From positions 65,727,001-65,791,000 of the forward strand of contig CM027384.1 in NCBI GenBank assembly GCA_015680905.1: a DNA stretch of 64,000 bases, in the 5' to 3' direction. This document shows positions 45,340-56,334 of the stretch, in pieces. The notes under the pieces were generated by a model. The model saw nothing but the letters and a program-made list of their open reading frames with translations, was not told where the DNA came from and ran no database searches. The DNA is from Coptis chinensis. Taxonomy: Eukaryota > Streptophyta > Magnoliopsida > Ranunculales > Ranunculaceae. The position numbers were made by a program, and so were the translations under genes. How positions within the stretch are numbered: position 1 is the stretch's first letter; the number at the start of each line of letters is the position of its first letter.

Positions 45340-46904
45340 TGAAACAAACAGAAAAATTCATGTACATTAGTAACAATATATGCATTACCAATTTACCATT
45401 TGCTATTTATTTTGTATAATGATTCCACTACAAATAAAGCTAAATGCGACCCGGTAAATGTTGCTTCTTCCATGACATCCATAACCCAAAAGGGTGAACT
45501 TTCAATGTATTAAATTTTAACAAAAGAGATCACATAAACTCAATCCATTTTTTCACCTTATCAATTGCAAAGAGAAAGTATCATAAAGCATAGACAAAAC
45601 ACCGTCCAAAAGTAAATATATATTTTGTATCAGTGGAGTTTTATTTTGTAAAATCCAACCGCCCTAGAATGACTCTAATTCAAGTGAGTGATTATAACAT
45701 ACAATATTCTAGTTGAATTCTTTTTCAGTTCATCACTCGCGTCTAACTCACCATATACAAACTTTCAATGCAACTCAGATTTGGAGGTTTAATATAAGCT
45801 TTCATAAGGCATTAGGTTACCCTTTGTATGTTCATACCTAATCTTTTTCGTATCGTGATAATTGTCCATGCAATAAACCTTGTGTGTAAAACTGGCCTTC
45901 TGTGGGATTTTTGGTCTTGATTGTTGTCTGGCATTAGTATGCGGCCGAAAGATCAACACGCCTCTGCTATAATTTTGAATGAATATCTTTGAGGTGAACA
46001 AAACTTCAAAGGTGGCTCCTTAGGCTATGAAAGCATGTGTTTTTACGTGGTATTGTGATTTGGCGGTGCTCGGTAACTCTGTTGGGTCCTCATTCCTCAA
46101 AGCATAACTGGGAACCTTTACATTGTTGACTACATGCTTTGTCTGTATTTCATTTGTGTGCTTAGTTGGTGCATGTATTCCACTCATCCCTTGTAGCTTG
46201 ATGTTGGCGGGGTTTTACGGGGTGCTCAACACTTCTTTGCTCTTACAGGACTCTGGATCTACATCCCACTTTACAGGCTCGTGTTTACAGGGCAACAGTT
46301 GCTTAGAGATAACTGGTTTGCGTGTTTGTGACACTGGTAAATATCTTTGTTTGTAGAATGTTTATGCATCTATTGAGCTAGTCTGTAATCTTGTAATGTG
46401 TTTTGTGAGACTACTATTGAGACCCTCCCAGTTGGCTCTCTTTGTTACAGAGCAGGTAAGCTTGTGAATACTTGGTGTTCAGGTTTCAAGGACAGCCAGA
46501 CTCTTGTATATACCCGTAATGTTGAACTGTACGTGTCACCACACTCGGGTTGCAACATCCAATATTTAGAAAACCTTCTTCCAGCACAATTACTACCATT
46601 GATAGTTCACAATTACTACCATTAGAAAACCTGCTACATTGATAGTTCACAATAAACTGTTTTTACTCTGTACAGTAACTACGCTTTGACATATTTAGTT
46701 ATCAAATCTGGTACGCATGACAACATATGACCAATTAGCCAAAACATTCTCACATTAAAACCGACATAAAAATCAAAACATAATGAATGGCCATTAACTA
46801 AGAAAGAAGGGGGATCACGACCAACTAATATCCTTATTTTCACTCTACTTGGTACAAAAATTCAAATCTTATGAGCATTCGAGTCATTTTTTGCACATTA
46901 TGCA
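45340..46904. other. Outer CACTA interior, no gene recognised
   Basis: Plus-strand frames near 46123-46625 are Cys/Leu-rich and unsupported. A short repeat, CTACATTGATAGTTCACAAT, occurs near 46634 and in related form near 44331. Confidence 0.35.
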
Positions 46905-47290
46905 GAGAGATTTCTGATCCCCTCTTGTCAACAAAGTCTTCATGCTCATTATCTAAAGGATCATTCTGACCGTACCATAGCTGCTGCCACTTATTGCACC
47001 ACCACTAAAAAATTATCATCACCGCCACCTCCAAAGATCTTCGGGCTCATTATCTAAAAAAGATCATTTTGACTATACCATAGCCACGCCACCACTTGCA
47101 CCAACACTAAAAATTATCATCGCTACCTCCAACAAATGGCTGACACCATACTCCCCACCGCTTCCACCATAACCACCACCAGGCAAGTAGCACCTCCATC
47201 AAAATTGGTTCCACTACCATAGACACCACCTCCACCACCACCATAGCTGATATGCAGCCACCATAACCACGTGTCATGTGTCTTCACATC
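46905..47290 (-). pseudogene. Glycine-rich RNA-binding protein C-terminal fragment
   Basis: On the minus strand GYGGGGGGVYGSGTNFDGG (about 47255-47190) and GGGYGGSGGEYG (about 47170-47135) are the Gly/Tyr repeats of plant glycine-rich RNA-binding proteins. DNEHEDFVDKRGSE (about 46960-46920) resembles the acidic ...D..D.A.R tail of the mitochondrial members. Frameshifts break it, and the N-terminal RRM is not seen next to it. It may belong to the same captured locus as, or a different one from, the RRM fragment at 50.1-50.5 kb. Confidence 0.5.
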
Positions 47291-50090
47291 AGGTTAGAAA
47301 ACGAAGGAGTGCATTTCAAGAAGCTTGGACAGATGGGTTTCATGTTAAGTCATAGAATTTACACACTTTTAACATGTAATTAACTTTCAAATTGATCTTG
47401 AATGTATCATGTTGACCTGAGCTCCTACTTGCACTTTTGTGGTGGTTAAGTACTCTTCAGTAGAATATGGCTTCTTCGTAAGTGATAGCATCTCAATACA
47501 TTGCTAAATAAGATTTGATAGAAAATTAAAAGACAGGTTAGAGGCAGAAAACACATTAACCACATTAACAAAAACCTTAATAAGCACTATAATATTCTGC
47601 TTAAATTATAAATATTCCAAAGTACATACCAAAGTCACATCTACACCAAAGTCACATCTACAGAGCCAGATAGCCAATCTAGGCTTTGGCATAATAATTT
47701 AAAAAGTATGTGCAAATGCAAATCAAATGTAGGCTTCAGTCTGACTATTTATAAGATTATTCACGAACTAGATTGTTTATAGTATTAGCTACAAGAACTT
47801 ACAATGGTCCATTTGATCTTAGAGTTAGAAAGTGAAAGCAATCATATTGCGAGGAGTATGTAGACATGTATCGAGCCTTCATCTTTCATCCAATGATCAG
47901 TGTAATGCAATTTTTTGCTGCAAAAGCAAAAACATAAAAATGATGAGAGCAGCACCAAGAAAAAATATATATGAGTTCTAGTGTCTCGAAACCCTTTTAT
48001 CTTCTTTAAATTGGGGAAGAAAGCAGAAGTATTAGGCAAGAAATTGCATTTATCAAAAGCGGTGTTACTAAAAAATGAGAAAAGGACAATAAAAAAGCAT
48101 ACACTACTGGAAACGGCATCCACTTCCAATCATAAAAATTTCGATATCAATTTTAGAGCACCTACTGCAATGAAAGAAATTAACATGACAAACCACAAAC
48201 TCATTAACAACTACTAATGGGAAGACTTTAAAAAGAGGACAACTACTACGTACAACAACACTAAAAGGGTAGTTGCAGGATGCTTTCTGACTCGGATTCC
48301 TATCTACAATGTAGCACTTGATTTTTTCACACAATAATTATGTGTTTTGTTGCCCTTGGTATTTTTTTAAACAATAATTGTTTTTCAAAATAGGTGTAAA
48401 TAATTTGCAAGCAATGACATACTAGTGCAACTTTGCTTGATTCTTCCTTATGGTCAAAAGTAAAAAAAGTTAAGACTACATAGTACATATATAATTAATG
48501 GCTCTAAGATTCTATTTAATGCACTGTTAAGCTGTTGATTACTTCAAATTTCAAGAGCAAATCTACATGAAACTTTGGCATACACTTTTCAAGACTTGAG
48601 CATTTCTATGTCCTGAATCCGAACCTACCTATGCAATGCATAAAAAGTTGCTAGTACTATTATCATGTCATATTTGTTATCGAAGAAAAAGTAATCTAAA
48701 AGTAATTTAGTGACTTGAATATACCCTTGAACCAAAAGACACCTAAGAAAGATTTATGTACTATCAAGTTATACATTTTTTTTATACACACACACACCCA
48801 AGAAGGATTTTAAACTCGAAACGTTAGTTCAACGACTGAATTTCTTTAACTCACCCCCTACTATAATATACTTACCCACTTTAGTTAGACTGAAATCAGA
48901 AGAACCACGAAAGACGTATATAGATTCTTCAGACATACGATAGTCAAGACTGATTAAACATGACATTGTCTTCTTTAGTCTGCAAATTAAATGTCATATT
49001 ACGAAGAAATCCTTACCAATATCTTCATCTTGATAAGTACATTTTAACCATTAAGAACATAAACTATGGTACGTTCTTACGTTTTTTTATTGTACAAATC
49101 AAAGTTTTTCTGTTTCTTTTCCAAATGATGTAGGCAAAGAAACTATTCCAGTTAGTGAAAAAGAGCTGACTTCAGAACCAAAGACAAACTTCAATCATTC
49201 ATTATGGAGGTATTGAATCATCGATTTGACACAAAGAGTTGATTGCAAATTAATCGCAGATTGCAAAATCATAAAAAAATAAACATTCGAAAAATCCCAG
49301 CATCACCAACACAAAGCACTCATTTATATACATATGTTAAGTTATATACTTAAACTGAAAAAAGTGAGCCAACACAAAGCCTATGAAGCTTACCAACTTA
49401 TGGTCTTTCCTCCTGTGAAAATTTCTCCAGATCCTCTCGATCTCTGATTGTTGCCAAAGTAGATACTTTGAGCTGGTACCATTGTTTATCGAAAACCTGC
49501 AAAGTGATTCAAGGTTTGACAATACGTTTTATAGTGCTGCAACAACTATTTCTACAATAATAATTTGTAAAGAAGCAATTTATCAACCTTGAATTCTTTC
49601 TTCACTTTCAATGAAACATGATGATTGCCAAGTACAATACACATTCTGATAGTTTCACTAATAATCGAATCAACACTCGAATCGAGGCACATAGCAAAGT
49701 AGCAAAAGTGCAAAACCATTAGGGCTTGACAAAAGTTTGATTAAGTGCTGATAGAATGATACCGTGGTCCATGGATGAATCATCCATCTTTCCCTCATTG
49801 TTTAGCGTGGTTCAATTTTGATTTCCAAAACACTGATTGTAACCCATAAATTTCTAGAGTCTGTAGACTCCTTTGTAAACGATCGATCACTTCTGTGGAT
49901 TTTACTTTGGGCTCTCAGTAATTTTCCATAGCAGTTGAATGCAATGCAATCCCAAATCCGCACCAATTTACGCACTCACCTGCTCCAGTGCCACATTCAA
50001 ATTTTCTCTCTTGTAATTCAATCACACAATCGCCCTTATGCATTTGCATATGAATCAGAAAAAATTACCTTTGGAAATAAAATCAAATTT
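47291..50090. other. Outer CACTA interior, no gene recognised
   Basis: AT-rich. An exon-like minus-strand piece near 49480-49390 (KVSTLATIRDREDLEKFSQE) is protein-like but unassigned. Nothing else supported. Confidence 0.35.
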
Positions 50091-50092
50091 CA

Positions 50093-50495
50093 CTGGGTAA
50101 TATTCTTGTCTCTTAGTCCTAAAAACCTCAATATATCGCCTACCCATGCTTTGCCTATTTTTCTAAAGAGCAAAATCAACCTGAAGAAGATACCCCAAAA
50201 CATAAAACGCCTCGCCACTGAACCTCCCGTCCTTGTTGACCAACAGAATGTCAACTATGTCAAGACCATTGAAGAACTCAACAATATCTGGTTCAACACA
50301 ATCAAAGGGGAGTCTGCGCAATCGGACAATAGAAAAAGGTGGTGGTGGTTGAGCACTGTAAGCATATGAAAGAGGATGAGGAGATGGTGGTGGAGAAGCA
50401 CTGCACATGAAATTGGAACCAGGTGGCACCCCATAAAAGGATGGAAGCTGATCAATTATGTGTTGCCGTTTAAGACCCAAATCACGCCATATTTC
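50093..50495 (-). pseudogene. RRM protein fragment, hnRNP F/H-like
   Basis: Proteins of this family bind RNA through quasi-RRM domains. The minus strand reads IWRDLGLKRQHIIDQ, PSFYGVPPGSNFM, a Pro-rich stretch, then IVRLRRLPFDCVEPDIVEFF, GLDIVDILLVNKDGRFSGEA, LGYLLQVDFAL, a TAG stop (50163-50165) and KNRQSMGRRYIEVFRTKRQE. That is one RRM with RNP2-like VRLRRLP and RNP1-like DGRFSGEAF. The stop replaces the Gln expected before KNRQ, and the second RRM is absent. The upstream border is a clean AAG acceptor. It lies in the outer CACTA element, on the same strand as the other captured pieces. Confidence 0.8.
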
Positions 50496-50545
50496 CTTCA
50501 AAAACAAATAAAAATATAAAAAAAGAGCACAAACTCAATATTCAC

Positions 50546-50650
50546 CTGAATAAGATCATTGGGGTCGAGGACATTTGCAATGGCATTGGCAAAAGGTTCC
50601 TAGTCATCTTGACTCAACATACCACCAGTAGGGTCAGCAATTTTGATTGT
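50546..50650 (-). pseudogene. Exon-like fragment upstream of the RRM piece
   Basis: The minus strand reads KIADPTGGMLSQDD, a stop, EPFANAIANVLDPNDLIQ and ends at a GTGAAT donor, only about 50 bp before the RRM exon acceptor. If spliced, it would sit directly before IWRDLG. The family is unknown. The stop probably replaces Trp. Confidence 0.35.
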
Positions 50651-50847
50651 GTGAAGCTGCTGTAATCATCAATCCAATGACTGATTTCGTTTTAATTGAT
50701 CTCTGATTTGAAGAGAGTCTCTCGCTTATTATTCTTTCTTTTTTTGTGAGACTTGAAACTTCAATAATGTTGGTAAGGTTATCGAGGGCTTGAAGGGATA
50801 ACTTTATTTTAATTTTGGAAGAAGAATAAGAAATAGGATTTGAAGAG

Positions 50848-50851
<4 letters not shown>

Positions 50852-50879
<28 letters not shown>
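50852..50879. repeat. T28 homopolymer
   Basis: A long T-run. It could be the poly(A) trace of a minus-strand retroposition, but no retroposed body was identified. Confidence 0.7.
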
Positions 50880-51285
50880 GAGTTGGGAGTGTTTTGTACA
50901 ATTAAAAAGAGAGATTGGAAAGAGGAGTTTTGTTTTTTCTCTATTTTGGGTTACAAACAATTAAAATCGGCAAAAAACGGCGTAGATTTGTTTTTTTTAT
51001 GCTGAATTATTATAAAATCTGATGTGTCAGTCTCAAAGAAAAAAAGAGGGCTGACGTGGGTCACTGGGAGCATTCTCAACTACTCAGTATTCATGGTCTT
51101 TGATATCTCCAGACTATACACATAATATAGATACAAGCACGATTAATCCATGAAAATTACTTATATAACATGCAAAATTTGTACCATGCAAAGATTTCAT
51201 GCTTATTCCAATTCAGTGGAATGTTGTAATTTTAAAAAACATAATAGAATAGGCAATAGGTCTACACTAACCTCAATAGGGATTT

Positions 51286-51610
51286 TGTAACGCCCCAAAA
51301 CTCGAACAATTACAAATCTATAATACGTGACTTTTCTGGTAAAATTTCGACAGAATCTCCTCTGTATTTTCGATATTTCATGAACATAAAACTTGTCATA
51401 ACCTAAAAATCAAAACAATATACATCTCATTGATCAACTCAACAACTCAGCTACTAAACCCTCTCGATCAATACCAGAGCAGTTAAGTAACCAGTGTACA
51501 AAAATGAGATCACAACAACACTGAGACTTAGTACTTGAATGTCTCGACTAATGCCAGATCATCCAAGCACATCGTTCTAGTCAATATGAGCTTATACCTA
51601 TGCTTGAACC
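51286..51610 (+). mobile_element. LTR 5' fragment, TGTAACGCCCC family
   Basis: Starts TGTAACGCCCCAAAACTCGA, passes AAATTTCGACAGAATCTCC and ends in a stretch containing AATGCCAGATCATCCAAGCA. It is co-linear with the minus-strand copy at 21020-21318 in the first CACTA element. No far end or target duplication was found. Confidence 0.75.
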
Positions 51611-52059
51611 GCTGCCTCTAGTTTCATCTCAAACTTTACAACGGAACTAGTAAAAGAATTAGGAGCACTCCATCAATCTAAAGTAACCTTTAAAACAAAA
51701 TTTGACAAACCATACATTCAACAACCTTCCTACTGGTTATTTTGGTCGAATTCCACGCTAGAAGACGTAGATAATTCCACCATATGAACTAGTGAAATAT
51801 CTAACAAACTTGACCTAATATAGTTATTTCATAGGAACAACTAAACATCATAGACCATGTGTGCCTCCTATATATGCTTGCATTTGTAAGGTATTCCTAC
51901 AAAATTCAACAACTTTTGGGCTATTCTCAATTTAAATAGCATAAGTTGTACTCTAGGTAAATTTGCCCCACTCAATAAACTTGTAGAAAAATATTACAAC
52001 TTAATTTCAAAAAGTGTAGTATGTGTTGATGCAAAAAATATAATAAATATTCAACGTGA

Positions 52060-53310
52060 AAGTGTTGATCTCTACAAAGGCAAAAAGCTATACTCAATTC
52101 AAAGTTCAAACTACAATAACTATTTAGATTCAAAGAGTTCATGGCTACTAAAGAATTGAACAGAGAACTACCACGTACCGGGTGCTAGTTACGTCATGCA
52201 TGGCTCCTTTCTACAGGAGTCTCGCCACTAAAAGCTTAATGAGCAAATCTGTCTAAACAGTGTGGAATCAACACAAAAATAACTAGCTACTAAATATAAG
52301 AGCACAAAAATAAGCTTAATTAAGAAGAGGTACTTCAAATATCACATTGAATAAAACATTCTAAAGTTTCCATTTAGCATCTATTGTAACTAAGAAAGGC
52401 AATACATAACAAAAAATAAAAATTAGCTAAAGAAAGTTCCTTGACTAATATCTAGCAAACCCATTGCACTTCTCTATATTCTATCTTTGTTCCTGCATAT
52501 TAAGAGAAAAAAAAATGCAAATGACAAAATAGGATGATGCCTATCACTTTTAATTGAAAAAATTAGTAGTCCACTGAATAATCTATCAACTATGAAAAAA
52601 TTACGCATTAACGTACCTATCACTTTTAATCCTTTAACAAACCTTCGGTCCTTCAATTCATTTGCTTAGCAAACTTAGAGTACCACTTGTCGTAAATCAA
52701 GATATGAATAACTGAGAAGTAAGAATTAACACCCAAATCAAAATGAAGAAAAGAATATAGTTCAGCTACAAGAACCAAATGTCATAGAGAACTCAAGACA
52801 CCTAACGAGAGGAAGCAAACTCAATGAAATCACAAATGAATGAGGGCCTACCTTACTCACAGCAGTGTCAAAGATTTGACATTGGGCATCCATCTAATAA
52901 CACCGTATGTCTGCATAACTACTTTGCTCATCATTTTTGTATCAACTATATCCACATAAATTGCACCATTGACTACGACATTGTGGTTATCCAACAAAAG
53001 ACAAGATTCATTAAAAAAAACCAAATAATCAAATTCTCGCAACCAAAAGGAAGAAAAGAAAATAGAAATACGAAATGGCGGAAATTTTAAAACACTAACC
53101 TGATTCCAAAAGTACAGTGAAAGTGTTGATCATTACAAAGGGAAAGGAACCCAATTCAAACTACAATGATTCATTCTATTTAGATTCAAAGACTTCAAAT
53201 CAGTTAAAAGTGTCAAGACTACTAAAGATTTGAACAGAGAACTACCGGGTACCTTGTGCTAGCTACTTCATGCGTAGATCCTTCCTGCATGAGTCCCACC
53301 ACCAGAAAAA
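52060..53310. repeat. Pair of about 190-bp direct repeats
   Basis: 52063-52240 and 53116-53310 share AGTGTTGAT, TACAAAGG, TTCAAACTACAAT, TTTAGATTCAAAGA, TTGAACAGAGAACTACC and TGCATGAGT-like words in the same order, about 1.05 kb apart. This indicates an internal tandem segmental duplication in the outer CACTA element. Confidence 0.7.
52857..53042 (-). pseudogene. Possible LRR/F-box-like fragment
   Basis: The minus strand reads REFDYLVFFNESCLLLDNHN, VVVNGAIYVDIVDT and VIRWMPNVKSLTLL. The last part resembles the ..L..L.NVKSLTL strand motif of plant F-box/LRR (FBD) proteins. Only one such motif is seen, so the call is weak. It sits between the two copies of the direct repeat. Confidence 0.3.
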
Positions 53311-54349
53311 TAACCTAGAAGCATTCAAATTTTCACAAATAGACTTAGATAAATTCCATAATATATGAACTGGTTTTGTTCACCCATTTTTCAGAAGAAA
53401 AAGCTAGATCTGGAAGGTTTATTTGAAACTAAAAATGGAACTTTTTAAGAATGAGGTGTACTTAGACGCAAGAAACCGTAAGTCCTCAACTCTAAAGAAT
53501 GGCATTAGTCAATCAGTGGAACATAAAGAATGGCATTAAAATATTTTGCAATTGTGAAACTCTAGCTTGTTGGCTAATGTATGTATATGAACCCAAATAA
53601 AAATGGTCAAATTCAGTACTTCTCTAAGTAGCAGTAATTGGACCAAAGAAGCACAAAGTTGAACACTTTGTGTCGTCACTTGGGTGTTCTAGAACCTACC
53701 AAGTAAACACAGGATGCAAAAGCAAGGGTTACAGTGAATTACCAATAACACATTACAAATAGCACTATGTTGTTGGATCCAATTTCAGCCTCTGATATAT
53801 AACCAGACTCACCAGCTAAGCATTTTATCAAACGTCTTCTGCCCACAAAACAGAATCCCCACGCATTGAAATAATTTCAAACAGCTACATAATAATCATT
53901 TTACATATGCTTTAACAAACAACCCACTTTCGTGAAAATACTAAATTTTCTATCAAAACGTTTAAACTAGGGATAACCATATTTGGAATTTAAAACTAGA
54001 AAGCCTGATTTAGAGGAATTAAAGAGAATCGTTGATACTTGACCGTCGATTGTACGGTGGTCATGAATTTATTTTGTAAAAATAGAGATAAAATTCTAAC
54101 AATTGAAGCTGGGGCCTTTTAGAATGAAAAGATTAGAGGAAAGAATGAATTTTGATTGGAGGTGGTGGAGACTGGAGAGAGGAAATCAGATCGTGGTTAA
54201 TTAAAAGAAGAAAAACAACAAGCCACCCACTTAAATTTGGGCTTTTGGTTTGAGCGAGCCCAAAATTGGGTGTTCGAGTCCAGCAATGACCCGGGCACAG
54301 CAGTGAGCTCATAAAAATGCAATCCTAAGCTTCTCACTAAAAAAAAATG
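53311..54349. other. Outer CACTA right arm, nothing recognised
   Basis: No frame or repeat beyond the CACTA subterminal words near 54350-54440. Confidence 0.4.
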
Positions 54350-54451
54350 ATAGCACTAAATGAAGAAACGCTATCCCCAAAAAAATTATAGCCTTTTTTT
54401 TTTTCTAAATCTATTAAACAAATGCTATCTATTTGCATTTTTGTAGTAATG

Positions 54452-55790
54452 GGGGTAATGCCTACGTTCACCAACAAAAAGAGATTCAATTATTTCCAAT
54501 AGAGAAAACAAATTACAAACACTCACCAATACCCAAGAGCCCCAATGGAACTCACAAATTCTCTCTCACCAATTTCTCATAACAATTTTGGCTCTCACCA
54601 TTTTTCTACAACTTTGGCTCTCCTCTTTTGCTTGCCAAACACACATATCAATGGATATATTGACCCAATGATTTCCCAAAGCGTGTGTGATTACAATTTA
54701 GTAATTGGTTTCTAAAACAATTACTAATCTAATACGTAATACCAATTAGGAGATGTCATGGCGGTGGTTTAAGTCCAAACCAAATTTGGCAACAAGCAAA
54801 AAAAAAAAAAAAAACCATGCAGTGCTTTCCAATTTGATGCACCGACTTATTCCAACAATTCTCCACCTCGGTGAAAATTTTTGCAACAAATCTGAGCTGA
54901 CCAACCAACAACAATCCAATCAACCAATGAGAGACACCAAACAACAACCAACCAATGTCTCGAAGGACCAACAAAACTGTACCACATAGTGGCTGCCTAC
55001 GTATATACCCAGCCAAGGGATCAAGCCATTGTAGTTCTTCCAACTTCAATCAACAACAAAGCCCATCAATGCCCCAAAGGACGTGAGTCCCTAAAGAATC
55101 ACCAACCAATTTCAACAATATGGGGTTCATACTACCAAATACCATTTCCACTGCCAAGTTCTAGAGAAGTTACAATACCTTCTCTCGGATTACGAGATGT
55201 TCCAATCCAATTCCTTCTCTAATATTTGGAGATGTTCCAATACCCTGAAACCGTGTACGGTTACCAACAACCCCAAAACCATATACAGTTCCCAACAACA
55301 ACAAGGGACTTCGCAGCTACAATATACTCATGGGCTTGCATTGAGAATTTTCAACAACAACTGTAGCTTCTAATCTTTCATTAGCTGCGTACCCATCCAA
55401 ACTTTCATCACAAAGAGCGACAGTTTGAGATATCTCTTCCACATCCAATTCAAAATGCCTAAATGAAATGACATTCCGTTCCTTTCAAGAGCCACGATAT
55501 ATCATCATAGTAGAGTTTACAACAACCAAATATGGAAAACAATCTCCACATGCTCCAATTAACCACACCTCTAGTTAGGAAGCTAGTACAAATTCTTTCG
55601 CCTTGTGCTTTTCATTACCACACATGCATCAATGATCAGCTTCCAAATGTGCGTTTTATTATCCTTACATTACTGCATTACAACCCTTCTTACACATAGT
55701 GAAAAGAGAACTCATAGCTTTTATTGTCTTTTTCAGATTACAGAGCAATTCATATCACTTATCATAAAAGCTGCATCTTAGCAAAAAAAA
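54452..55790. other. Right part of the repeat split by the outer CACTA element
   Basis: Resumes with GGGGTAATGCCTACGTTCAC, then CAATTCTCCACC-like and CCAACAA-rich sequence usual in internal parts of plant retrotransposon-like repeats. No coding region recognised. An A-run lies at about 54798-54816. Confidence 0.45.
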
Positions 55791-55791
55791 A

Positions 55792-55913
55792 GAACCTTAT
55801 TTAAAGCATATTTAATGGTGAGACCTCTTGAGCACCAAACACCAAATTCAAAAAAGAACCTTATTTAGAGCATCTTTAATGGTGAGACCTCTTGAGCACC
55901 AAACACCAAATTC
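55792..55913. repeat. Direct duplication of a TIR end
   Basis: AAGAACCTTATTTAAAGCAT with the following bases through CACCAAACACCAAATTC is repeated at about 55854 with four differences. The second copy is the real left end of the element at 55868, so its terminus was duplicated. Confidence 0.8.
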
Positions 55914-56314
55914 TTGAAAATTTGGTGTTTTTCATCTTTAATGGTGAGACCTCGATCTTGAATACCAAACCAAACACCAAATCAGATGGAATTTGGTGTT
56001 TGCTTTGGGGCTGAACCAAATGTACGATGTAGTACGTGTTTCGAACACCGCGCGGCTTTCCTAACACCACGTAGGCAAAAACACTTTCTCATTTCTAGAC
56101 AAAAATAAGCCTCTATTATGGGCTTTTCTCTCGCGTTGTTCCGAAAGCAGCAGCTGTGTTGGGCTTTATTTGGCGCGGTTTTGGAAACACCGCGACATAC
56201 ATTTGGTGCCCACTCTTTGATATTTCCACTGAAGTTGTTTGGTGTTTATTTGGTTTCGTGTTGGTTTGCTCAAAAAAATTTGGTGTTTTTCAGGTCTCAC
56301 CATTAAAGATACTC
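55868..56314. mobile_element. PIF/Harbinger-like MITE, 447 bp
   Basis: The left end GAGCATCTTTAATGGTGAGA and the right end, inverted, GAGTATCTTTAATGGTGAGA are flanked by TTA on both sides (55865-55867, 56315-56317). A 3-bp TTA duplication fits PIF/Harbinger elements; the superfamily is an inference from that. Further inverted words (CACCAAAC, AAATTTGGTGTTT) fill the inside. Non-coding. Confidence 0.75.
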
Positions 56315-56334
56315 TTAGGAAAGAATTGAGGTTA

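Larger units (their letters stand above)
36716..54451. mobile_element. CACTA element (outer), 17.7 kb including nested insert
   Basis: The left end CACTACTGTAGAAAAGTGCA and the right end, inverted, CATTACTACAAAAATGCAAA share a terminus with one change in the first five bases, and both continue with TAGATAGC. Subterminal zones on both sides carry AACGCTATC/GATAGCGTTT words (36745-36900; 44040-44090 after the nested element; 54350-54440). Flanking triplets are TGG and GGG, a weak target duplication. Removing the nested 7.1-kb CACTA leaves about 10.6 kb, which holds a tRNA-like sequence and fragments of RNA-binding protein genes. No transposase was recognised. Confidence 0.72.

Noticed and set aside
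46123..46625. Plus-strand Cys/Leu-rich ORFs
   Set aside because: No start context, no motif, and opposite to the polarity of all recognisable coding pieces in this element.
47981..48334. Overlapping ORFs on both strands
   Set aside because: Lys/Phe-rich low-information frames with no motif.
54244..54300. GTTCGAGTCC resembling a tRNA B box
   Set aside because: No A box or T stem around it; probably chance.
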